Shown here piece after piece: positions 45,851 through 54,326 of a stretch of DNA of 64,000 nucleotides (positions within the stretch are counted from its first letter, which is position 1; each line of letters opens with the position of its first letter). This DNA comes from WTKG01 sp963735005 (GTDB taxonomy: Bacteria > Actinomycetota > Actinomycetes > Actinomycetales > Demequinaceae), in the NCBI GenBank assembly GCA_963735005.1, contig CAVTJA010000005.1:62001-126000 (forward strand), in the 5' to 3' direction. The notes under the pieces are model-generated. The model was not told where the DNA came from, searched no databases, and was given only the letters and a program-made list of their open reading frames with translations. The translations under genes and the position numbers were made by a program.

Positions 45851-46527
45851 GCGCACTCACGGTCGACTTCTGCGGCGAACGCTACGAGGTGGACGAGGAC
45901 AAGCCGTTCACCGTCGGGCGCGAGTCCGACCTCGTGGTCGACGACAACCCATACCTGCATCGGCACTTCTTGCAAATCTCGCGCGCAGACGGGATGTGGT
46001 GGCTCACGAACGTGGGCAACGTGCTGTCGGCCACCGTGACCGACGCGTCCGGACACCTGCAGGCGTGGCTGGCGCCGCAGGCACGGCTGCCCATTTTCTT
46101 TGAGCTGACGATCGTGATGTTCACCGCCGGCTCCACCACGTACGACTTCACGATCCACAACGCAGACGATTCGTTCTCGTCGTCGGCGCGCGTCAAGACC
46201 AGCGGCGGCATGACCACGCTCGAGCCGATTCCGCTCACGACGTCGCAGCGCCAGCTGATTGTCGCGCTCGCCCAGAACTCGCTCGAGCGCCGCATTCCCG
46301 GCAGGGTTGAGCTGCCGTCGTCGGCCGAAGCCGCGGAACGTTTGGGGTGGACAATGACCACCCTGAACCGAAAGCTCGACAACGTTTGTGACAAGCTCGA
46401 CAAGCTGGGCGTCACGGGCCTGCGCGGCGGGCGCGGCAAACTCGCCACCGACCGGCGCGCGCGGCTCGTCGAGTACGCGGTGTCGACGAGGCTCGTCACG
46501 GCAGACGACCTCGCGCTGCTCCCGTAG
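45847..46527 (+). CDS. FHA-winged-helix protein (226 aa)
   Basis: The N-terminal FHA fold (FTVGRESDLVVDDNPYLHRHFLQIS and WWLTNVGN) has a Gly-Arg but lacks the usual Ser-x-x-His and Asn-Gly, so phosphopeptide binding is uncertain. The C-terminal ~95 residues (TTSQRQLIVALAQNSLERR, SAEAAERLGWTMTTLNRKLDNVCDKLDKLGV) form a winged helix-turn-helix of the sigma-70 region 4 / response-regulator type. It overlaps the kinase gene by ATGA and closes the operon. This combination makes it the obvious transcription factor of the locus; its targets could be the three shared upstream motifs. Confidence 0.8.
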   Translation: MSALTVDFCGERYEVDEDKPFTVGRESDLVVDDNPYLHRHFLQISRADGMWWLTNVGNVLSATVTDASGHLQAWLAPQARLPIFFELTIVMFTAGSTTYDFTIHNADDSFSSSARVKTSGGMTTLEPIPLTTSQRQLIVALAQNSLERRIPGRVELPSSAEAAERLGWTMTTLNRKLDNVCDKLDKLGVTGLRGGRGKLATDRRARLVEYAVSTRLVTADDLALLP

Positions 46528-46551
46528 CACGCGCGCCCGCGTATCTGCCGT

Positions 46552-46579
46552 GGGTACCTCTCCCCATTTGCGGAGTGCC
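46552..46579 (+). promoter_or_regulatory. Shared upstream motif, copy 2 (Ig-protein operon)
   Basis: GGGTACCTCTCCCCAT, then TTGCGG, 93 bases before the Ig-protein start. Its first ten bases are identical to copy 1, and GG-ACC-CTCCCCAT matches copy 3. Confidence 0.5.
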
Positions 46580-46671
46580 CCTACCTACGCCACGATGGGT
46601 CCAGCGCGGAGCGCATCGCCTCACCTGTCATGTCGCTCCCTACACGTACGAGCCTGAGGGGGAGTTGTCGC

Positions 46672-49600
46672 ATGGCATCGACCGGCCTGATCTCTACGTG
46701 GTTTTCGCGCGCCGCGGCTCCGTTCCGGCGCAAGGGCGTCGCCACCGCGTCCCTCTTTGCCCTCGTGATCGCGACGCCGGTGACGCTTGCCGTCCTGCAC
46801 CACGGCTTTCCCGTGACGGACACCGACCTCTACGCGCGGGACGTGTGGGTCACCAGCGCCCGGGACGCGCAAGCCGGCCGGGTGAACATGCAGATTTCCG
46901 AGATGAACGGCTTCGCGCCGCTGTACGCCGCGGACTTCAACCAGGTGGACGTGATGCAGTCCGGGGACGACGTCTTCGTCTACGACGGCCAGCTTGGGCG
47001 AATCGAGCGCATCACGCCAGCGTTCGCGAGCCTGGACCAGCGCATCGAGGTGCCCAGCCACTCGGATGTGGCGTACAACGCGAACACCTTGAGCATCGTG
47101 CGCTCGGTGGACGGCGCGCTGTGGACAGTCGATACGACCGCGCCGCTTCAGTTCGACCCGCTTGTGAACGTGCCGCTTGGCGAGTTTGGGGCGGACGCAG
47201 TGTCTGTGGTGACGACGCGCGGGACCATCTTCGTGGCGTCGCCCAAGGACGGCGCGCTCTATCGCATCGACGCAGGCGGCGGGCTTCCCGAGAAGGTCCT
47301 CGACCTTGAGCTTGGCGACTTCGAGTTGACCGCGGTGGGGGAGCGCGCCTGGATCCTCGACCGCGACCGCAACGTCGTGGTTGACATGGACGGCGTCGAG
47401 ACGACCCTCGAGTCGCCCGCGCTGCGTATTCAGCAAGTGGGCCCCGCGCGCGATGGCGTGGTTGTCGCGACGGGCGACGCCCTCGACATCGTGAGGGGCC
47501 CGGACGACGTAGAGACCATCGACGCCGGCGTGACCGCGCCGGTGACGAAGGTTGACTACGCGTCGGCCCCCGTGGTGCTTGGCTCGTGCACGTACGGCGC
47601 TTGGACGGGCGACGCGCGGTTCGTGGAGCGGTGCGAAGGCACGGAGCCGCGCACGCTCGACATCCCCGGCGTGGCCCCCGGCGACCGCGGCGAGTTCCGG
47701 GTGAACCGCGACGCGATCGTCTTCAACAACTTCAAGACCGGCGACGTGTTCTTGGTGTCCGAGAACTTCCGGCTTGTCGACAACTGGGACGACTCGGAAC
47801 CGCAGGACGAGCCGACCACCGTCGACAGCGAAGACACCGTGCCCATCCCGTTCAACGAGCTCATCGAGAATCGCTCGAAGGAGAACCACGCCCCGGTGGC
47901 GCGCTCCGACGAGTTTGGCGTGCGCCCGGGCAAGATCACGGTGATCCCGGTGCTCGACAACGACATCGACGAGGACGGCGACGTCCTGGTGGTCGCCGCC
48001 ACCACCGGCGTGCCCGCGACCTTCGGCACCCTGCGCACGATCGAGGACGGCCGGGCGCTGTTGTTCGAGCCCGCGGAGGGCGCGACCGGCACCGCATCGT
48101 TCCGCTACACCGCGAGCGACGGCCGCGCCGGGGGTGTGTCGGAGACGACGGCAAACCTGACGATCCACCCGATGGACCAGAACGAGCCGCCCCGCCCGTT
48201 CCAGACGAGCACCGCCACGGTCGAGGCGGGCGCAGGCACCACCTACAACGTGCTTTCCGACTGGCGCGACCCGGACGGGGACGACCTGGTGCTCGTGGGC
48301 GCCTCCACGGCGACGTCGGACGTGGTCCAGTACAAGGCAAACGGCGACGTCGCGTTCATCCACCGGTCCGCGGAGCTCGGCGAGAAGACGGTGTCGGTCA
48401 CGGTGTCCGACGGGCGCGCCGAAACCGCATCGGAGCTCAAGGTGACGGTGGCGCCGTCAGGTTCGCTCGCTCCGATCGGCGTGCCGGACTCCGTGTCCAC
48501 GTTCACGGGCACCTTCGCGACCGTCAAGCCGCTCTTGAACGATCTGTCCCCCTCTGGCGAGCAGTTGTCGCTTGTCTCGGTCGAGACCTTGAGCGGCAAC
48601 GCCACCGTCGACATCGACGTCGACGCAGGGTCTTTCGACGTCACGGCCAACACGCCGGGCACCAGCTACCTCAAATACACGGTCGCGGCAGGCATTCCCC
48701 AGAGCGCGGGCATCGTGCGCGTGGACGTGGAGGAGCCGCCCAAGGACGCTCAGCCGCCCATCGCAGTGCCGGACACCGCGTACCTGCGCTCGAACGAGCC
48801 GGTCACCGTGGCCGTGCTGAACAACGACGTGTCGCCGTCCGGCAAGGTGCTTGGCGTGCAGAGCGTGTCGGTGCCCGACGACGCCCGCTACAAGGTGGAA
48901 CTGCTCGACGCATCGCTGTTGCGCATCTCGGCGGCGCAGCCCCTGGGCCAGCAAGAGACCTTCACGTACACGATGTCGGACGGCGAGACGTCGGTCGTGG
49001 GCGGCGTGACCATCGTGCCCGTGCCAGAGCTGTCCAAACACCAGGCGCCGCGCGCGGTCCCCGACACCGTCACCGTGCGGGCCGGAGACATCGCCACCGT
49101 CGACGTGTTGGCGAACGACTACCACCCAGACGGCGTGCACTTCAGCCTTGACCCCGAGCTCAAAGACCTCGACATGGCCGACGGCGGGGTGCTGTTCGCG
49201 TCAGACGGAAAGTTGCGCGTCCAGGCGCCATCGCAGGCGGGGCAGTACGTGGCGGTCTACGGCATCACTGACCTCTACGGGGAGGCGGCCACGTCCTCGC
49301 TGACGGTGACCGTGACCGAGCCCGACCCGGAGACGAACCAGCCGCCCGCGCCCAAGCAACTCACCGCGCGCGTGTACGCGGGTGGGTCGGTGTCCGTGGC
49401 GATCCCGCAGGGCGGCGCGGACCCCGACGGCGACTCGGTGACGTTGTCGGCAGTGTCCGGACCCAGCTTGGGCATGATCACCGCGCGCGATAGCGGTGGG
49501 TTCGAGTACCAGGCGTTCCCCGACTCTGCGGGCACTGACGAGTTTGTGTATGTGGTCGAGGACGCCTACGGGGCCACCTCGACGGCGACCGCGCGCATCG

Positions 49601-51999
49601 GCGTTATCCCGCGTGCGCCGCTTGCCTCGCCCCCCAACGCCGTGGACGACGCCGTGTCCGTCAAGCCCGGTGGGGTTGTTGCGGTGCCCGTGCTGCAGAA
49701 CGACTCCGACCCCAACGGCTACACCATCAAGCTGTCGCCCGAACTCCTCGAGGTGCAGGACGGCGTGACCGCCCGCGCCGACCAAGAGCTGGTGATCATC
49801 GACGCCGGCCTGGTGGAGGGCACCTACGGGGTCCGCTACCAGATCGAGAACGAGAACGGCGCCCAGGACTCGGCGTTCGTCACCGTCAAGGTGGACAAGA
49901 ACGCGCCCGAGCAGTATCCGATCGCCCAGGACCAAGTTGTCGAGTGGCAGCAGGCTGTGGGCCAGAAGACGTACGACATCGATCCGTTCGTGGGCGCGCT
50001 CAATCCCAGCGGTCACGCCAACGAGCTCGAGGTGTCCGTCGAGGGCCTGTACTCCGATATGGCGCAGGTGCTGGACGACGGCACCATCCGGGTCACCCTG
50101 ACCGACGAGCGGCGCGCCATTGCGTACCGCCTCACCAACCTCGTCGACGGCTTGAGCGCTCAGGCGTTCCTGGTCGTGCCCAAGTATTACTCCGACTTCC
50201 CGCCCGAGTTGTGGCCCGACCTCGACACCCAGATCGTGCCCATGAACACGACCGTCGAGTGGAAGATCTCGGACCTCGCCTACGCGCCGTCTGGCAAGCC
50301 CATCATCATCACCAACGCCGACATGGTCAGCGGCACCCGCACCAACGGCGACCCGGTCTACAAGGACGCCACCACGTTGCGGTACACGCCCGAGCATGAC
50401 TATCGCGGGCCTGCGTCCGTCACGTTCGAGGTGACCGACGGCACCAGTGAAAACGACCCAGAGGGCGTGTCCGCGACCCTCGTGCTGCCCATCATCGTGG
50501 GCGACCCGGAGTATCGCGACTACCCGCCGTCGTTCACCCCGGCCGAGATCCTCATCGAGGCGGGCGAGAAGGCCACCACGTTCAACCTGCGTGGCGCGAG
50601 CTCTCACCCCAACCCCAAGATCAAGAACTCTCTCGCGTACACCGGGCTGAGCGGCACCGACCATCAGATCAAGGCCTCCATCTCGGGCGGCGAGCTCAAG
50701 GTGTCCGCCCCGTTCGGAACGCAGCCCGGGACCAAGTCCGTGCTGTCGTTCGACGTCGGGTTTGGCGACTTCCTGGTGCCGGGGCAGGTCACCGTGCGAG
50801 TGGTGCCGTCGACACGCCCGCTGGCCAAGACGTCCGACGACGTGGAGCCTGAAGGCCGGATGCTCACCACCTACGTGATGCCGGTCCTCGACAACGACTT
50901 CAACCCGTTCGCCAAGAAGGGCCAGCCGCTCAAGGTGGTCGATGCTCAGTTCGACGGCGACAACCTTGGCGCGACCCTGTCGTTCAACAGCTCGTCCATC
51001 AGCATCACCACCGGCGGCACCGTCAAGTCCGGCACCATCAACGTGATCTACACGGTGCGCGACGCCACCGACACCAAGTCCCGCGAGGTCACCGGGCGCG
51101 CCAGCGTGATTGTCGCAAGCGCGCCAGAACCCGTGCCGAGTTTCACCGTCGCCCGCGGCGGCTCTGGCGAGATCGTGGTCGTGTTCCAGGGCTCGCCAAG
51201 TAGCAACGGCGCGCCCATCCAGTACTACACGGTCAACGTCTCGGGCCAGCCCGGCGCGACCTCGCGCGACGACTGCAGCGCCGGCGCATCATGTGTGTTC
51301 ACCGGCCGCACCAACGGCCAGCAGCAGACGGTGTCCGTCACGGTCACCAACCGCGTGGGCACCACCGGTTCCAGCGGCACCAAGAACATCACGCCTTACG
51401 GAACGCCAAGCGCCCCGCGCAACCCGTACCTGTCCGGGGGCTCCACCGCCACCGCGAGCATCCGCGGCAACTGGAGCACGCCCAGCACCACCGGCGGTGG
51501 CAGCATCACGTACGAATGGGCGTTTACCCAGGGGAGTACGAGGAGCGGCACCACCACCGGGACGTCCGGGAGCTACATCAGCGTCGGTGCCGGCACCTAC
51601 CGCTTCCAGGTGCGCGCCTGCAACCCCGCCGGGTGCAGCAGCTGGGTCGGTTCGGGCGGCAAAACCATCACCAACCCGCCGCCGGCGACGTTCACGCTGT
51701 CGCAAGGGGGCTACCAGCAGTTTGGTGCATCGTGGGCCGGGTGGGGTTCAACGATCCAGCTCCGCAACTACCCAGCGAACCGGACGTACACGGTTTCGTG
51801 CTACAGCCGGCGAAGCGGCTCGTGGAGCACGAATACCGCCGGCGTGACGGGCGCGGCCCCGAGCGTGTACAGCGTGACGACCAACTCAAGCGGCTCGGCG
51901 ACGCTCACGAGTTGCCTGTGGGGCTTCTCGTCGAGTGGCTACCCGGGATACGCCCTGCTCAGCAACGGAAACACGACCAACACGGTCACGTTCAACTAG
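46672..51999 (+). CDS. Giant anchored surface protein with Ig-like and FN3 repeats (1775 aa)
   Basis: ATG 46672 is preceded by AGGGGGAG; the frame opens 14 codons earlier. A single N-terminal TM helix (VATASLFALVIATPVTLAVL) anchors it with the rest outside. About 340 residues of beta-propeller-like blades follow (VFVYDGQLGRIERI, IFVASPKDGALYRI), then roughly eleven Ig/cadherin-like repeats of ~90 residues. Their signature is xPPxAxPDxxxVxxGxxxxVxVLxNDxDPxG, for example VARSDEFGVRPGKITVIPVL. Two FN3-like domains and a Gly/Ser/Thr tail end the protein. It is probably an extracellular stalk of the T7SS-like apparatus or an adhesin. It begins the motor operon. Confidence 0.82.
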   Translation: MASTGLISTWFSRAAAPFRRKGVATASLFALVIATPVTLAVLHHGFPVTDTDLYARDVWVTSARDAQAGRVNMQISEMNGFAPLYAADFNQVDVMQSGDDVFVYDGQLGRIERITPAFASLDQRIEVPSHSDVAYNANTLSIVRSVDGALWTVDTTAPLQFDPLVNVPLGEFGADAVSVVTTRGTIFVASPKDGALYRIDAGGGLPEKVLDLELGDFELTAVGERAWILDRDRNVVVDMDGVETTLESPALRIQQVGPARDGVVVATGDALDIVRGPDDVETIDAGVTAPVTKVDYASAPVVLGSCTYGAWTGDARFVERCEGTEPRTLDIPGVAPGDRGEFRVNRDAIVFNNFKTGDVFLVSENFRLVDNWDDSEPQDEPTTVDSEDTVPIPFNELIENRSKENHAPVARSDEFGVRPGKITVIPVLDNDIDEDGDVLVVAATTGVPATFGTLRTIEDGRALLFEPAEGATGTASFRYTASDGRAGGVSETTANLTIHPMDQNEPPRPFQTSTATVEAGAGTTYNVLSDWRDPDGDDLVLVGASTATSDVVQYKANGDVAFIHRSAELGEKTVSVTVSDGRAETASELKVTVAPSGSLAPIGVPDSVSTFTGTFATVKPLLNDLSPSGEQLSLVSVETLSGNATVDIDVDAGSFDVTANTPGTSYLKYTVAAGIPQSAGIVRVDVEEPPKDAQPPIAVPDTAYLRSNEPVTVAVLNNDVSPSGKVLGVQSVSVPDDARYKVELLDASLLRISAAQPLGQQETFTYTMSDGETSVVGGVTIVPVPELSKHQAPRAVPDTVTVRAGDIATVDVLANDYHPDGVHFSLDPELKDLDMADGGVLFASDGKLRVQAPSQAGQYVAVYGITDLYGEAATSSLTVTVTEPDPETNQPPAPKQLTARVYAGGSVSVAIPQGGADPDGDSVTLSAVSGPSLGMITARDSGGFEYQAFPDSAGTDEFVYVVEDAYGATSTATARIGVIPRAPLASPPNAVDDAVSVKPGGVVAVPVLQNDSDPNGYTIKLSPELLEVQDGVTARADQELVIIDAGLVEGTYGVRYQIENENGAQDSAFVTVKVDKNAPEQYPIAQDQVVEWQQAVGQKTYDIDPFVGALNPSGHANELEVSVEGLYSDMAQVLDDGTIRVTLTDERRAIAYRLTNLVDGLSAQAFLVVPKYYSDFPPELWPDLDTQIVPMNTTVEWKISDLAYAPSGKPIIITNADMVSGTRTNGDPVYKDATTLRYTPEHDYRGPASVTFEVTDGTSENDPEGVSATLVLPIIVGDPEYRDYPPSFTPAEILIEAGEKATTFNLRGASSHPNPKIKNSLAYTGLSGTDHQIKASISGGELKVSAPFGTQPGTKSVLSFDVGFGDFLVPGQVTVRVVPSTRPLAKTSDDVEPEGRMLTTYVMPVLDNDFNPFAKKGQPLKVVDAQFDGDNLGATLSFNSSSISITTGGTVKSGTINVIYTVRDATDTKSREVTGRASVIVASAPEPVPSFTVARGGSGEIVVVFQGSPSSNGAPIQYYTVNVSGQPGATSRDDCSAGASCVFTGRTNGQQQTVSVTVTNRVGTTGSSGTKNITPYGTPSAPRNPYLSGGSTATASIRGNWSTPSTTGGGSITYEWAFTQGSTRSGTTTGTSGSYISVGAGTYRFQVRACNPAGCSSWVGSGGKTITNPPPATFTLSQGGYQQFGASWAGWGSTIQLRNYPANRTYTVSCYSRRSGSWSTNTAGVTGAAPSVYSVTTNSSGSATLTSCLWGFSSSGYPGYALLSNGNTTNTVTFN

Positions 52000-52008
52000 G
52001 AGAGATTC

Positions 52009-52980
52009 ATGGCAGAGGTTACAGACAAGCAGGCGGCGTGGTTCGCGGATGCCTTCGGCAAGCTCGTGGACAACGTGGGCGTGGCGATCGTCGGCAAGCA
52101 ACACGTCATCCGGCTGGTCGTGACGTCCCTGCTCAGCGGCGGCCACGTGCTGCTCGAGGACGTGCCAGGCACCGGCAAAACGGTGCTCGCCAAGGCGCTG
52201 TCGAACACGCTCTCCGGCTCGCACTCGCGCATCCAGTTCACGCCTGACCTACTGCCCTCCGACGTCACCGGCGTCACCATCTACGACCAGGCGAAGAAGA
52301 AGTTCGAGTTCCACCGCGGCCCGATCTTCGCCGCGATCGTCCTGGCTGACGAGATCAACCGCGCCTCGCCCAAGACCCAGAGCGCGCTGCTCGAGGTCAT
52401 GGAGGAGGGCGCGATCACGGTTGACGGCGAGACCCACAGCGTCGGTAGCCCGTTCATGGTCATCGCCACCCAGAACCCGGTGGAGCAGGCCGGTACGTAT
52501 CGGCTCCCCGAGGCCCAGCTCGACCGGTTCCTCATGAAGACCTCGCTTGGCTACCCCGACCGCGCGATCGCCACGCAGCTGCTGATCGACACCGGCAACA
52601 AGGGGCGGGCCAGCCTGGTCCAGCCCGTCATCGACGGCGCGGCCGTGACCAAGATGGTCGAGATGGGCCAGCAGGTGCACCTTGACCCCGCCATCGCCTC
52701 GTACATCATCAACGTCGTCGAGGCCACGCGCGAGGACGACGACGTTGCGCTCGGCGTCAGCACGCGCGGCGCCCTCGCTCTCGTGGGCGCGGTTCGCACC
52801 TGGGCCCTCGCGGCGGGCCGCACGTTCGTCACCCCCGACGACGTGCGCGACCTCGCAGTGCCGGTGCTCGCCCACCGCATCATCGTCAACCCCGACTCCG
52901 AGTTCGCGGGAGTCACCCCCGAGGAAATCGTCGACCGCGTCGTCGACCAGATCGAGCCGCCGGCGTACCGCACCGAATGA
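52009..52980 (+). CDS. MoxR-family AAA+ ATPase (323 aa)
   Basis: Chaperone-like ATPase. Walker A is in HVLLEDVPGTGKTVLAKALS, Walker B in AAIVLADEINRASPKTQSALLEVMEEG, and sensor 1 in FMVIATQNPVEQAGTYRLPEAQLDRF. It starts 9 bases after the giant surface gene with GGAGAG upstream, and overlaps the DUF58 gene by ATGA. MoxR, DUF58 and transglutaminase genes form a widely conserved trio thought to assemble or mature cell-envelope complexes. Confidence 0.93.
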   Translation: MAEVTDKQAAWFADAFGKLVDNVGVAIVGKQHVIRLVVTSLLSGGHVLLEDVPGTGKTVLAKALSNTLSGSHSRIQFTPDLLPSDVTGVTIYDQAKKKFEFHRGPIFAAIVLADEINRASPKTQSALLEVMEEGAITVDGETHSVGSPFMVIATQNPVEQAGTYRLPEAQLDRFLMKTSLGYPDRAIATQLLIDTGNKGRASLVQPVIDGAAVTKMVEMGQQVHLDPAIASYIINVVEATREDDDVALGVSTRGALALVGAVRTWALAAGRTFVTPDDVRDLAVPVLAHRIIVNPDSEFAGVTPEEIVDRVVDQIEPPAYRTE

Positions 52981-54326
52981 CCGCCGAGGCTCCAAGCACG
53001 ACCGCCGCTGCACCACCCGGTGACGCCGCGCCCGCTGACGCGCCCAAGGCGAAGGCCTCGTACCGCGTGCGGCACGGCGCGCTGCGCACGTGGCGCGCCG
53101 CGCGGGTCACGTCCGCGCGCCTGTGGGCCGCCGGGGTGGTCGCGACGCGGTGGGTCGGCTCAAAGCTGGGCCCGGTGGTTGCCGTCGTCTCTCCCGCCGG
53201 CTGGATGATCGCCCTGCTTGGCGTCGTCCTTGCCGTCGCCGGCGTCGTGCTTGGCTGGGCCGAGTTCACGACCGCCGCCGCGGCCATAGGCGTCGCGTTC
53301 GTGCTTGCTGCGGCGTTCCTCGTGGGGCGGTCGACCTACGCCGTCACGATCGAACTGAGCCCCAAGCGCGTGGTGGTGGGGGGCAAGGCGCGCGGCCGCA
53401 TCGTCGTCGCGAACAGCGGCGGGCGGTCGCTGCTCCCGAGCCGCCTCGAGCTGCCTGTTGGCGCGGGTCTCGCCGAGTTCGGGATCCCGGCGCTCAAGCC
53501 GGCCGCCGAGCACGACGAGTTCTTCGCCGTCCCCACCAACCGCCGCGCCGTTATCGTGGCAGGCCCGGCCGTGTCGGTCCGTGGTGACCAGCTTGGCCTG
53601 TTCCGCCGCACGGTGCGGTGGACGGATCCCGTTGACCTCTTTGTGCACCCCCTGACGGTGCCGCTGTCGCCTTCCGCCGCGGGCCTCGTGCGCGACCTCG
53701 AAGGCCAGGTCACCAAGAAGATCACCAACAACGACATCTCTTTCCACGCACTGCGCGACTACGTGCCTGGCGACGACCGCCGCTACATCCACTGGCGCAG
53801 TTCGGCGCGCACCGGCCAGCTGATGGTGCGCCAGTTCGAGGAGACGCGCCGCTCGCAGGTCACGATGCTCGTGAGCGAGAACGTCGCGGACTACGCGAGC
53901 GAGAACGAGTTCGAGCTCGCGGTGTCCATTGCCGCGTCGATCGCCAAGCAGGTGATCCGCGACGGAACCCAGATCAACGTCATCGGCGACAGCCGCCACC
54001 TGCGGACCCATTCCCCGAACTCGATGCTCGACGACTCGTGCCGCCTCGACCTGCGGGTTCGCAAACACGCCGACGCGCGCGCCTGGGCGCGCGTCACGAC
54101 CGCCCGGCTCCCCGCGCCGTCCGTGCTGATGATCATCGGCGGCTCGCAGATGCCGATTGACGCCTACCGCGCGATCGAGTCGCTGTTCCCCGTCGACACC
54201 ACCATTCTTGGTTTCCGCGCCGCGGAGGGCGCCGTGCCGGCCCTGCGCAAGGTGTCGCGGATGCAGGTGATGACCGTGGGCGAGCTCAAGGAGCTCGCGC
54301 CGGTGCTGCGGAGGGCGGCAGGATGA
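52977..54326 (+). CDS. DUF58 protein (449 aa)
   Basis: Two N-terminal membrane helices (AGWMIALLGVVLAVAGVVLG and AAIGVAFVLAAAFLVG) are followed by a beta domain and the DUF58 signature LRDYVPGDDRRYIHWRSSARTGQLMVRQFEE. A von-Willebrand-like C-terminal part reads QVTMLVSENVADY to VLMIIGGSQMPIDAY. This is the usual partner of MoxR. It is coupled to its neighbours on both sides (ATGA overlaps). Confidence 0.9.
   Translation: MTAEAPSTTAAAPPGDAAPADAPKAKASYRVRHGALRTWRAARVTSARLWAAGVVATRWVGSKLGPVVAVVSPAGWMIALLGVVLAVAGVVLGWAEFTTAAAAIGVAFVLAAAFLVGRSTYAVTIELSPKRVVVGGKARGRIVVANSGGRSLLPSRLELPVGAGLAEFGIPALKPAAEHDEFFAVPTNRRAVIVAGPAVSVRGDQLGLFRRTVRWTDPVDLFVHPLTVPLSPSAAGLVRDLEGQVTKKITNNDISFHALRDYVPGDDRRYIHWRSSARTGQLMVRQFEETRRSQVTMLVSENVADYASENEFELAVSIAASIAKQVIRDGTQINVIGDSRHLRTHSPNSMLDDSCRLDLRVRKHADARAWARVTTARLPAPSVLMIIGGSQMPIDAYRAIESLFPVDTTILGFRAAEGAVPALRKVSRMQVMTVGELKELAPVLRRAAG

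Noticed and set aside
46621..48363. 580-codon open frame on the minus strand opposite the giant Ig-repeat gene
   Set aside because: GC-rich codon bias opens long antisense frames here; the product is Arg/Val/His-rich without domains, and the plus strand carries clear Ig repeats.
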